64,000 bases of DNA from Stenotrophomonas rhizophila (lineage in GTDB: Bacteria > Pseudomonadota > Gammaproteobacteria > Xanthomonadales > Xanthomonadaceae): NCBI RefSeq assembly GCF_003751305.1, contig NZ_RJKV01000001.1, positions 1,779,586 through 1,843,585 on the forward strand, written 5' to 3'. This document shows, in pieces, positions 35,884-44,728 of this stretch; within the stretch, counting starts at the first letter, position 1; the number at the start of each line of letters is the position of its first letter. Under the pieces are notes generated by a model. The model worked only from the letters and a program-made list of their open reading frames with translations, made no database searches and was not told the origin of the DNA. Made by a program: the position numbers and the translations under genes.

Positions 35884-38121
35884 ATGTCCTCGAGGAATTC
35901 CGGCGCAAGCGCCTTGGATCTGTCCAGCTGCGCGCGTGAGCCGATTCGTACCCCGGGGGCGATCCAGCCATACGGACTGGTCCTGGTCCTTGATCAGGCC
36001 ACATTGACGGTCAATGCCCGTGCGGTCGCCCGGCCCGAGCTGCTGGAGCAGCTGGGCGACCCGCTGGGCCAGCCGCTGGATGCGGTGCTGGGCGGAGTCC
36101 TCTCCCGGTGCAGGCCGGTGATCGATACCCTCCAGGACGGTGCATCGCAGTTCCTCGGCGCGCACCCGGTGGGGCGCGCGGGCAACCACCACACGGTGGC
36201 GCACCGGATCGGCAGGGACATCATCGTGGAGCTCGAGGCACCGGTCGCCGGCGAACCGGGCTCGCTGGAAGACCTCTATCCCTCGATCCGCCGCTTCATG
36301 GCCGCCATCGAGCAGGCGCCGACGACCCAGGCGTTGTGCGAACTCGCTGCCGCGCATATCCGCGAGCTGACCGGCTTCGACCGCACGATGATCTACCAGT
36401 TCGATCCGGACTGGAACGGCGCCGTGGTGGCCGAAGACCGCAACACGGTGCTGCCCTCCTACCTCGACCTGCGCTTCCCCGAATCGGACATCCCCGCCCA
36501 GGCGCGCGAGCTGTACCGGCAGAACCGGGTCCGGCTGATCGCCGACAGCCATTACACCCCCGTGCCGCTGGTGCGTGTGCCCGCCATCGCCGATGCACCG
36601 CCCACCGACCTCGGTCCGGCCATGCTGCGCAGTGTCTCCCCGGTGCACCTGCAGTACATGCGCAACATGGGCACCGGTGCGTCGATGTCGGTCTCGGTCG
36701 TGTCCGAAGGCGAACTGTGGGGCCTGATCTCCTGCCACAACCAGGTCGCGCGCCGCGTGCCGTACCACGTCCGCACGGCCTGCGAGTTCATTGGCCAGAT
36801 TCTGTCGCTGCAGATTTCAGTGAAACAGCGCGCGGTCCTGGTCGAAGAGCGCATCGCGCGCCGTGCCATCCAGGTGCGGCTGATGGGCCGCATGGCCGGT
36901 GACACCGACTTCATGGCCGCACTGGGCCGCGACCAGCGCAGCCTGCTTGCACTGACCCAGTCGACGGGTGCGGCGATCGTCCACCGCGGCGAGTGCATAC
37001 TGCACGGTGAGTGCCCCAGCCAGCAGCAGGTCATGCAACTGGTGCAGTGGTTGACCGCACAGCAGATGGACGGCGACATTTTCTGCACCGACACCCTGCC
37101 ACTGGACTGGAAGGAGGCCGAGGCCTTCGCCGGTGTGGCCAGCGGCGTGCTGGCCATCTCCATCTCGCAGATCCATGACAGCTTCGTGATCTGGTTCCGG
37201 CCCGAAGTGGTCCGGACCGTCCGCTGGGGCGGTGATCCGCGCAAGGAAGAGAGCGATCAGCCGTTGTCGCCCCGGACCTCCTTCGAGGGCTGGAAGCAGA
37301 CCGTGCGCAGACAGTCCCTGCCGTGGAACGACGTGGATCGCGACGCATCGCTCGAGCTGCGCACGGCCATCGTGGACATCGTGCTGCGCAAGGCCGAGGA
37401 AATGGCCGCGCTCAATGAGCAGCTGCTCCGCAGCAACAAGGAGCTTGAAGCCTTCTCCTATTCGGTCAGCCACGACCTGCGGGCGCCGTTCCGCCACATC
37501 GTCGGTTACTCCGAGCTGCTGTGGTCCTCGGCCGGCGAGCGATTGAACGATTCAGAAAAGAGATTCCTCGACACCATCGTGGAGTCGGCAAAATCGGCAG
37601 GAACGCTGGTGGATGACCTGCTCAGCTTCTCGCAGATGGGCCGCTCCACGATGGGCCAGATTGCGATGGACATGTCGGCCCTGGTCGATGATGTGCGCCA
37701 CAAGCTGGACATGGAGTACACCGGGCGTGCCATCGATTGGCAGATCGGTGCGCTGCCCAAGGTACAGGCCGACCCCGGCATGCTGCGGCTGGTGTGGCAG
37801 AACCTGCTGTCCAATGCGATCAAGTTCACCCGCGACACCTCCGACCCGCGCATCGAGATCGGGCACGACCGCAACGACACGGAAGACATCTTTTTCGTGA
37901 AAGACAATGGCTGCGGCTTCGACATGCGCTATGTGGACAAGCTGTTCGGCGTGTTCCAGCGGCTGCATCACGTCGATGAGTACGAAGGCACCGGCATCGG
38001 CCTGGCCAACGTGCACCGCATCATCACCCGCCATGGCGGCCGGACCTGGGCCGACGGCCAGGTCGGCGCCGGCGCCACGTTCTTTTTCACCATCCCCTTT
38101 GTTACTGGAGACCACCTATGA
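35884..38121 (+). CDS. bphP: Bacteriophytochrome histidine kinase
   Basis: A 745-residue red/far-red photoreceptor. Residues 10-115 are the PAS domain, with Cys16 in SSCAREPIRTPGAIQPYG as the expected biliverdin attachment site. Residues about 135-315 are the GAF domain (PESDIPAQARELY, then SPVHLQYMRNMGTGASMSVS). Residues 325-505 are the PHY domain with the tongue motif PRTSFEGWK. HisKA has His530 in SVSHDLRAPFRH, and HATPase has NLLSNAIKF and GTGIGLANV. AGGAG lies seven bases before the ATG. No haem oxygenase gene for making biliverdin is in the window. The stop overlaps the next gene by four bases. Confidence 0.96.
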   Translation: MSSRNSGASALDLSSCAREPIRTPGAIQPYGLVLVLDQATLTVNARAVARPELLEQLGDPLGQPLDAVLGGVLSRCRPVIDTLQDGASQFLGAHPVGRAGNHHTVAHRIGRDIIVELEAPVAGEPGSLEDLYPSIRRFMAAIEQAPTTQALCELAAAHIRELTGFDRTMIYQFDPDWNGAVVAEDRNTVLPSYLDLRFPESDIPAQARELYRQNRVRLIADSHYTPVPLVRVPAIADAPPTDLGPAMLRSVSPVHLQYMRNMGTGASMSVSVVSEGELWGLISCHNQVARRVPYHVRTACEFIGQILSLQISVKQRAVLVEERIARRAIQVRLMGRMAGDTDFMAALGRDQRSLLALTQSTGAAIVHRGECILHGECPSQQQVMQLVQWLTAQQMDGDIFCTDTLPLDWKEAEAFAGVASGVLAISISQIHDSFVIWFRPEVVRTVRWGGDPRKEESDQPLSPRTSFEGWKQTVRRQSLPWNDVDRDASLELRTAIVDIVLRKAEEMAALNEQLLRSNKELEAFSYSVSHDLRAPFRHIVGYSELLWSSAGERLNDSEKRFLDTIVESAKSAGTLVDDLLSFSQMGRSTMGQIAMDMSALVDDVRHKLDMEYTGRAIDWQIGALPKVQADPGMLRLVWQNLLSNAIKFTRDTSDPRIEIGHDRNDTEDIFFVKDNGCGFDMRYVDKLFGVFQRLHHVDEYEGTGIGLANVHRIITRHGGRTWADGQVGAGATFFFTIPFVTGDHL

Positions 38122-38591
38122 GAGATCTGCGACCGATCCTGCTCGTAGAAGACAACCCGAAAGACGCTGAGCTGACGATGGCGGCGCTTGCGCGCTGCCA
38201 GCTGCTCAACGACGTGACCCATGTGCGCGACGGCGTGGAAGCGCTGGAGTATCTCCGCTGCCAGGGTCCCTACGAAGGCGCGATGCATGGCGGCCCCGTG
38301 GTGGTTCTTCTGGATCTGAAACTGCCCAAGCTCAATGGCCTGGAAGTGCTCAAGGAAATCCGCAGCGACCGCGCCCTGAGCAGCACCCCGGTGGTGATGC
38401 TGACCTCATCGCGTGAGGAGCAGGATCTAGTCCGAAGCTACGAGCTGGGCGTTAACGCCTTCGTGGTCAAGCCGGTGGACTTCAAGGAGTTCCTCGAGGC
38501 CATCCAGGGGCTGGGCATGTTCTGGGGCATCACCAACCAGCCGCCACCACACGGCACATTGTTCGGCGGGAAGAGTAGACACGATGGCTGA
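38118..38591 (+). CDS. Single-domain response regulator of the phytochrome (Rcp1-like)
   Basis: A 157-residue receiver with Glu11/Asp12, phosphoacceptor Asp66 (VVLLDLKLPKLNG), a Thr in VVMLTSSRE and Lys in FVVKPVD. The spacing and C-terminal tail (FWGITNQPPP) match the Rcp1 group that partners with phytochromes. It overlaps bphP upstream by four bases and the hybrid kinase downstream by eight, so it is the phosphoacceptor of BphP and a probable relay to other partners. Confidence 0.93.
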   Translation: MRDLRPILLVEDNPKDAELTMAALARCQLLNDVTHVRDGVEALEYLRCQGPYEGAMHGGPVVVLLDLKLPKLNGLEVLKEIRSDRALSSTPVVMLTSSREEQDLVRSYELGVNAFVVKPVDFKEFLEAIQGLGMFWGITNQPPPHGTLFGGKSRHDG

Positions 38592-41007
38592 AGCTGCCAC
38601 AGGAAAGGCCATCAGGATTCTGATGGTCGAAGACAGCGCGCTGGATGCCGAGCTGATCACGGCGCAGCTGCGACGTGCTGGCCTGCCCTTCACGTTCGAG
38701 CGCACCTGGTCCCATGACGGCCTGGTCCAGGCACTGGGCGCCGGGGGCTTCGATGTGATCCTGGCCGACCACGTCCTGCCCGGGTTCGACGGCGATGCTG
38801 CCCTCGCCCTGGCCAGCGAGCTGGCCCCTGAGATTCCGTTCATTTTCGTGTCCGGCACGCTCAGCGAAGAGCTTGCCGTCGAAGCACTCAAGCGCGGTGC
38901 CCGCGACTATGTGGTCAAGTCGCGCCTGCAGCGTCTGCCCGATGCGGTCGTGCGGGCCATCCACGAGGCTGACGAACGTCGGCGCCTGCTGAGCGTCGAG
39001 GCCGAACTGCACGACAGCCATCAGCGGCTGAAGCTCATCACCGACTCGCTGCCGGCCCTGATCGCCTACTTCGGTCACGACCACCGCTTCCGCTTTGCCA
39101 ACAATGCCTATGTCGAATGGCACGGCCTGACGCCGGACAGCCTGGTCGGCAAGCACACCCGCGAAGTCATCGGCGAGGAGGGCTTCGCCGAGGTGCAGCG
39201 TCACCTGGAGCGCGTGCTGGGCGGGGAGAAAGTCAGCTTCGAAATGCTGTCCCGTCGCAGCATCGGCGAGCCACGCCACGCCCAGATCGACTGCGTCCCC
39301 GAGCTGGCGCCGGATGGGTCGGTCCTGGGGTATTACGCCATGGCGCGCGATATCAGCGAGCTCAAACTGGCGCAGTCGCTGCTGACCGCCAGCAATGCAT
39401 CGCTCGAGCGCCAGGTGGGTGAGCGCACTGCCGAGCTGCATCGCAGCGAGAGCCGGCTCAAGGCGCTGTTCGAATCCAGCTTCCAGCACCAGAATCTGCT
39501 GAGCCTGGACGGACGCATCATCGACACCAATTCCGCGTCGTTGGCAGCCATCCTGGCAGACAAGGACGACGTACGTGATGCCATCTACTGCGAATCCGCC
39601 TGGTTTGCCGATACACCCGGCGTGCCGCAGGTGGTCTGTGCGGCGGTCGATCAGGCCGCAGCCGGTACGGCCTCCCGGCATGAACTGGAGCTGCGCCTGC
39701 CGACCGGCAAACGTGCCTTCGAGTTTTCCTTCCGGCCATTGCTCGATCACAACGGACAGATCACCGCCGTGGTGTCTGAAGCGGTGGAAACCACGGCCCG
39801 GCGCCAGGCCGAAGAGGCGCTGCGACAGAGCCAGAAGATCGAGGCGGTGGGCCAGCTGACCGGTGGCATCGCACATGACTTCAACAACATCCTGACCGTC
39901 ATCGCCGGCAACGTCGAATACGCCAAGATGCTGACCGACCGCCTGGGCGATTCAGCCGGCAACTCCTCGCGCGCCCTGGACAATGCGATGAAGGGCGTCA
40001 TGCGCGCGGCGAATGTCACCCAGCGGCTGCTGGCGTTCTCACGTCGCCAACCGCTGAAGAGCATGCCAGTGGACCTCAACGTGCAGCTGCGCGGCATGCA
40101 GGACATGCTGCAGCGCTCGTTGGGCGAGCTGGTGCAGATCGAGATGGTGTACAGCCCGGATATCTGGTGCGTGGAGATCGACCCGAGCCAGCTGGAGGCC
40201 TCCATTCTCAACCTGGCGGTCAACGCACGCGATGCGATGCCCGAAGGCGGCCGCCTCACCATCGAAGTGGACAACATCCATCTGGATGAGGATTACACCG
40301 CGCAGCACCCGGACGTACCGTCCGGACAATACGCGATGGTCCGGGTCCGTGACTCCGGGCAAGGCATGTCGGCCGACGTGATGACACGGGTGTTCGAGCC
40401 GTTCTTCACCACCAAGGAAGTCGGCCGCGGCACCGGGCTGGGGCTGTCGATGGTCTATGGGTTCGCCAAGCAGTCCGGTGGGCATGTCCTGCTGGATTCG
40501 ACCGAGGGCGTCGGCACCACGATCACGCTGCTGTTCCCGCGCTCGGCCACCGCGCTGCCCAGCGTCCGGCTCGCCGATGACCAGGCATTGAACGCCTACG
40601 AGGCGCAGGACGAAACCACCGTTCTGGTAGCCGAGGACAACGACGACGTCCGCGCCTATACCGTGGAAACCCTGCGTCAGCTGGGCTACCGCGTACTGGA
40701 GGCGCACGATGGGCCTTCGGCGCTGCGCCTGCTCGAACGCAACGAGGCCAACGTGGATCTGCTGTTCTCCGATATCGTCATGCCCGGCATGTCCGGCTGG
40801 GCGCTTGCCAAGCAGGCGCTCGTCCAGCAGCCGGACCTGCGCGTCCTGTTCACCTCCGGCTATCCGCGCGATATCGAGGCCAGTGGCGCCGTCGGACGCA
40901 ACATCGCCATCCTGCCCAAGCCGTTCACGCGCACGGACCTGGCACGCTCGATTCTTGGCGCCCTCCGCGAGGACAGCCCCGCCCACGCCGGCAGCGCATT
41001 GAATTGA
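38584..41007 (+). CDS. Hybrid histidine kinase (REC-PAS-PAS-HisKA-HATPase-REC)
   Basis: An 807-residue soluble kinase. The N-terminal receiver has Asp62 (VILADHVLPGFDG). Two PAS-like regions lie at about 140-260 and 290-410, separated by a coiled coil (ASLERQVGERTAELHRSE). HisKA has His431 in GGIAHDFNNIL. HATPase has NLAVNARDAM, RDSGQGM and GRGTGLGLSM. The C-terminal receiver has LLFSDIVMPGMSG and LPKPFT. It overlaps the BphP receiver gene and probably takes part in the light-regulated relay. A hairpin follows the stop. Confidence 0.93.
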   Translation: MAEAATGKAIRILMVEDSALDAELITAQLRRAGLPFTFERTWSHDGLVQALGAGGFDVILADHVLPGFDGDAALALASELAPEIPFIFVSGTLSEELAVEALKRGARDYVVKSRLQRLPDAVVRAIHEADERRRLLSVEAELHDSHQRLKLITDSLPALIAYFGHDHRFRFANNAYVEWHGLTPDSLVGKHTREVIGEEGFAEVQRHLERVLGGEKVSFEMLSRRSIGEPRHAQIDCVPELAPDGSVLGYYAMARDISELKLAQSLLTASNASLERQVGERTAELHRSESRLKALFESSFQHQNLLSLDGRIIDTNSASLAAILADKDDVRDAIYCESAWFADTPGVPQVVCAAVDQAAAGTASRHELELRLPTGKRAFEFSFRPLLDHNGQITAVVSEAVETTARRQAEEALRQSQKIEAVGQLTGGIAHDFNNILTVIAGNVEYAKMLTDRLGDSAGNSSRALDNAMKGVMRAANVTQRLLAFSRRQPLKSMPVDLNVQLRGMQDMLQRSLGELVQIEMVYSPDIWCVEIDPSQLEASILNLAVNARDAMPEGGRLTIEVDNIHLDEDYTAQHPDVPSGQYAMVRVRDSGQGMSADVMTRVFEPFFTTKEVGRGTGLGLSMVYGFAKQSGGHVLLDSTEGVGTTITLLFPRSATALPSVRLADDQALNAYEAQDETTVLVAEDNDDVRAYTVETLRQLGYRVLEAHDGPSALRLLERNEANVDLLFSDIVMPGMSGWALAKQALVQQPDLRVLFTSGYPRDIEASGAVGRNIAILPKPFTRTDLARSILGALREDSPAHAGSALN

Positions 41008-41014
41008 ACGGTGC

Positions 41015-41046
41015 GTAGAGAGCTGCCTGCGGCGGCAGCTCTCTAC
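41015..41046. repeat. Perfect 13-bp stem hairpin with GTAG terminus (REP-like or terminator)
   Basis: gtagagagctgcc (41015-41027) pairs with ggcagctctctac (41034-41046) around a tgcggc loop, eight bases after the hybrid kinase stop. No T-run follows. Intergenic hairpins that start with GTAG are a known REP-like family in Stenotrophomonas genomes, which this may belong to. It could equally serve as a Rho-assisted terminator for the bphP operon. Confidence 0.55.
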
Positions 41047-41153
41047 CCTTCATGACGCGGGCCTCCCGTGCGTTGCACGGCGGGCTAACATGCGCGGGCG
41101 CTAAGGTGGAGCGCTACGCAGTTACCTGCATGCCATGAGGGCGAGCCACCGCA

Positions 41154-41534
41154 ATGACCGTTGTGACAGACCACCCGCGATGCCGCGTGCTTCTGGTCGA
41201 AGACGATGCGCCCATCCGGGAGATGACCAAGGACATCCTCAGCGAGGACGGTTTCGATGTCCTGGATGTTGCTGACGCCGAGACAGCGTTGGGCTGCCTG
41301 AAACGCGAAGGACCGTTCGACCTGCTGGTCTCCGATGTCGGGCTCCCCGGTATGGATGGCCGCGATCTGGCCACGCTCGCCACCACGCTCCACCCGGCCA
41401 TGCCGATCCTGCTGGTCACCGGCTACGCCGGACAGGCAGGTGCCCGCCCCGACTTTCTGGCCTGCGGCATCAAACTGCTGCGCAAGCCGTTCACGCTCCG
41501 TCAGTTGCTCAGCACCGTCCGGGCGCTGGTGTAG
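41154..41534 (+). CDS. Single-domain response regulator
   Basis: A 126-residue receiver with Glu16-Asp17-Asp18, phosphoacceptor Asp61 (LLVSDVGLPGMDG), Thr in LLVTGYA and Lys in LLRKPFT. No output domain. It resembles the C-terminal receivers of the flanking hybrid kinases (the VTGYA and KPFT motifs), as if derived from one. It converges with the multi-PAS hybrid kinase gene, with 15 bases between the stops, and may serve either neighbouring kinase. Confidence 0.92.
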   Translation: MTVVTDHPRCRVLLVEDDAPIREMTKDILSEDGFDVLDVADAETALGCLKREGPFDLLVSDVGLPGMDGRDLATLATTLHPAMPILLVTGYAGQAGARPDFLACGIKLLRKPFTLRQLLSTVRALV

Positions 41535-41549
41535 ACGCCCGGAGCGCGT

Positions 41550-44441
41550 TCAGCGAGTGCCGCTGGCAGACAGCAGCGCGCGTGCCCTGCGCTCCAGCTC
41601 GGTGGTGGTGAAGGGCTTGGTGAGCACTTCCATGCCCTCGTCCAGCTGACCTGCACCTACGGCAGCGGAGGCGGCATAGCCGGTGATGAACAACACCGGC
41701 AAGCCCGGACGGACCTGACGTCCTGCGTCGGCGACCTGGCGACCGTTGAGTCCACCGGTCAGCCCGACATCGGTGATCAGCAGATCGATGGTCTCCTCCG
41801 ACCGCAGGGTATCGATCGCCTGCCCCCCCTCCGGTGCCTGCAGCACCCGATAACCGGCCCCGCCCAGCACCTCGGTAAGCAGCGCACGGATCGCCTCCTC
41901 GTCTTCGACCACCAGAATCGTGCCGACGCTCGGTGCCGATGCCGCCGGCACGTCCCGCACGGTGTCTTCCGCCGCCTCGCCGGCCGCTTCGCCGATGAAT
42001 CGTGGCAGATAGAGCTCCACCGTCGTGCCGTGGCCGAGCTGGGAATCGATCCGCACCTGCCCGCCGGATTGCCGGGTGAACCCATAGATCATCGACAACC
42101 CCAGCCCCGTACCCTGGCCGATCGGCTTGGTCGTGAAGAACGGCTCGAACACCTTTTCGATGACCGCCGCGTCCATCCCGGTGCCGGCGTCTTTGACCGC
42201 AAGGCGGATGTAGTCGCCAGGCGGCGTATCCAGAAGCGCAGCCGCCTGCCCCTGCAAGGTGACGTTCGCGGCGCTGATGATCAGCGGGCCACCGTCGGGC
42301 ATTGCATCGCGTGCATTGATGCACAGATTCAGCAGCGCATTCTCCATCTGCGGCACATCGACCAGCACGGCCCAGGGATCGGAGTCCAAGTGCGTGGAGA
42401 TCGCGATCGACGGCCCCAGCGTGCGCGAGATGATGTCGAGCATCCCGCGCACCATCGCATCGGCCACCACCGGCGTCGGCGCCAGCGTCTGCCGGCGCGA
42501 GAAGGCCAGCAGCCGCTGGGTGAGCGCGGTGGCGCGGGCAGCGCTGGACTGTGCCATCTCCAGATAGCGGCCGACATCGTCATAGCGCTGCTGATCGATG
42601 CGCAACTCCAGCAGTTCCAGGCCCACCGAGATGGCGGTCAGCAGATTGTTGAAGTCATGCGCCAGACCGCCGGTCAACTGGCCGACCGCTTCCATCTTCT
42701 GGCTCTGCCGCAGGCGCTCCTCGGCCACCTGCAGCTCAGCGCTGCGGGCCTGCACGCGCTCTTCCAGAGTCTGGGTCAGCTCACGCAGCTGGTCTTCGGC
42801 CTGGCGCCGCTCGGTCACATCCGCCGCCGTGCCGAACCACTCGGTGATGACCCCCGTGCTGTCCAGCAGCGGGACCGCCCGCATCTGCACCCAGCGCACG
42901 CTGCCATCGGCCAGCAGGGTCCGGTGTTCCAGCGCCAGCGGCTGACGATGCTCCATCGCGCGCGCGATGGCCTGCTCCAGCAGCAGCAGATCGTCGGGAT
43001 GCACGTACTTTTCGCGCCAATCGGTGATCGTCGGGAAGCCTTCGCTGGAGGGTTCCGCGCCCGTGGGCAGGATCTGCCGCATCTCGCGCCAGTCCGCGCT
43101 CACCGCATACAACGACTGCGAGGATGCACTCACCAGCGCGCCAAGGCGACGCTCGCTATGCACCAGCGCCGCGCTCGCCCGCTGCTCTTCGGTGCGATCG
43201 CCCAGGACCTTGACGAAGCCCAGCACCGCCCCGTCTTCGCCGCGAAGCACGGTCATCGCGCCATTGGCCCAGAAGCGCTCGCCGGACCTGCGCATCAACC
43301 AGCGTTCACCACTGACCCCGCCGGATGCGATCGAGACCGCGCGGTTGTGTCGCAGCCGTTCGGCCTGGATGTCCTCGGCGGTGTAGATCACCTCGACGCT
43401 CTGGCCCAGCATCTCCGCTTCCGTCCAGCCGAAAATGTGCTCGGCACCGGCGTTCCACAACGTCACCCTGCCCTCCAGATCGGAGGCCACGATCGCGTAG
43501 TCCTTCGCACTGTCGATGATCTGGCGGTTGCGGGCCTCGACCCGACGCATCGAGCGCTGCAGCTCGATGTGGGAGGTGACATCCAGGCCCTGCACGAACA
43601 CGCCCGCCGTGGTGCCATCCTCCCCGGCCACGGGCTGGAACACGATATCCAGCATCCGCCTTGCCGATGAAGGGTCGGACGGGTATGGGGCGTCGTACAC
43701 CACCTCGTTGCCGATGTAGGGCTTGCCGGTGCGATACACCTCGTCCAGCAGCGGCAGGAAGCCCTGCTCGACGATCTCCGGCAGCGCGTCACGGATCGAC
43801 TTGCCAAGCACGTGCCGATTGCCGACCAGCCGCTCGTAACCGGGATTGGCCAGCTCCACCCGATGCTCAGGGCCGCTCAGGAATGCCATGAACATCGGCG
43901 ATTTGTCGAACAGCGCGATGAGCCGCTCGTTCTCACGGGCCAGGCGTTGCTGGGCCACAACGATATTGGTCACCTCGTTGGTGACACAGAACGCCCCGCC
44001 AACGCTGCCGTCATCGAGATAGATGGGCGAGAATGAGAAGGTCCACCAGGTGTCTTCCGGTTCACCACGGCGGCTCATGGCAATGGGCAGGTTTTCGTAG
44101 CGCGACGCATTGCCGGCAAATGCCGCCTCGATCGGAGTCCGCACCGCATCCCACGCATCGGCCCAGAGCTGCTTCAGCGGGGCACCCAGCGCACCCTCCA
44201 GGCGGGGGCCCAGAATCGGGCTGTAGGCATCGTTGAAGAAAAACGTCAGATCCTCGCCCCAGACCACATACATGCTCTCGGGCGAGGCCAGGATCAGGTT
44301 GATGGCGTTGCGCAGCGCCCCGGGCCAGGTCTCGATCGCGCCCACCGGCGTGGCCTGCCAATCCAACACCCGGACCTGCTCGGCCACCCCCCCGGTACTG
44401 CCCGGGAAGCGCCCCGGCGGTCCGCTCACGCGCACCACCAC
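41550..44441 (-). CDS. Multi-PAS hybrid histidine kinase
   Basis: A 963-residue soluble protein starting at a GTG near 44441; several in-frame GTGs lie close together and the exact start is uncertain. The N-terminal PAS (MYVVWGEDLTFFFNDAYSPILG) is followed by three more: MFMAFLSG..., SDLEGRVTLWNAGAEHIFGW and SADWREMRQILP. A coiled coil leads to HisKA with His595 in GGLAHDFNNLL, then HATPase (NLCINARDAMPDGG, KDAGTGM, GQGTGLGLSM) and a C-terminal receiver (LLITDVGLTGGLNG, LTKPFTT). The first PAS, with LFYVWG-like WGED and a preceding helix ending WPGALR, is typical of kinases sensing light or small cofactors. It lies apart from other genes except for the convergent receiver. Confidence 0.9.
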   Translation of the reverse strand: MVVRVSGPPGRFPGSTGGVAEQVRVLDWQATPVGAIETWPGALRNAINLILASPESMYVVWGEDLTFFFNDAYSPILGPRLEGALGAPLKQLWADAWDAVRTPIEAAFAGNASRYENLPIAMSRRGEPEDTWWTFSFSPIYLDDGSVGGAFCVTNEVTNIVVAQQRLARENERLIALFDKSPMFMAFLSGPEHRVELANPGYERLVGNRHVLGKSIRDALPEIVEQGFLPLLDEVYRTGKPYIGNEVVYDAPYPSDPSSARRMLDIVFQPVAGEDGTTAGVFVQGLDVTSHIELQRSMRRVEARNRQIIDSAKDYAIVASDLEGRVTLWNAGAEHIFGWTEAEMLGQSVEVIYTAEDIQAERLRHNRAVSIASGGVSGERWLMRRSGERFWANGAMTVLRGEDGAVLGFVKVLGDRTEEQRASAALVHSERRLGALVSASSQSLYAVSADWREMRQILPTGAEPSSEGFPTITDWREKYVHPDDLLLLEQAIARAMEHRQPLALEHRTLLADGSVRWVQMRAVPLLDSTGVITEWFGTAADVTERRQAEDQLRELTQTLEERVQARSAELQVAEERLRQSQKMEAVGQLTGGLAHDFNNLLTAISVGLELLELRIDQQRYDDVGRYLEMAQSSAARATALTQRLLAFSRRQTLAPTPVVADAMVRGMLDIISRTLGPSIAISTHLDSDPWAVLVDVPQMENALLNLCINARDAMPDGGPLIISAANVTLQGQAAALLDTPPGDYIRLAVKDAGTGMDAAVIEKVFEPFFTTKPIGQGTGLGLSMIYGFTRQSGGQVRIDSQLGHGTTVELYLPRFIGEAAGEAAEDTVRDVPAASAPSVGTILVVEDEEAIRALLTEVLGGAGYRVLQAPEGGQAIDTLRSEETIDLLITDVGLTGGLNGRQVADAGRQVRPGLPVLFITGYAASAAVGAGQLDEGMEVLTKPFTTTELERRARALLSASGTR

Positions 44442-44728
44442 AGCACCACCGGAGCGCGCACACCGCGCGCGGGCGCGGGAGAGAATGGACAGACGAACGT
44501 CATCGGGGCACCAGACCTTGAACTGAAGGCATTGCAGAGCGCGGGGGGAAGGCAGCGGCCAACGGCTGGCTCACCAGAACGGGAAAGCAATTTACGCCAC
44601 CGCCTGCAATTCTGCGTCAAGGTGAGGGCCGGTGGAATCCTGGCGTGTTTCCGGGCCGCCGATGGCCTGCACGCCGCCCGGACAACAGGTTGCGGATGAT
44701 GCGCTTCTCCCTCCCCTGCGCCTCCGTC

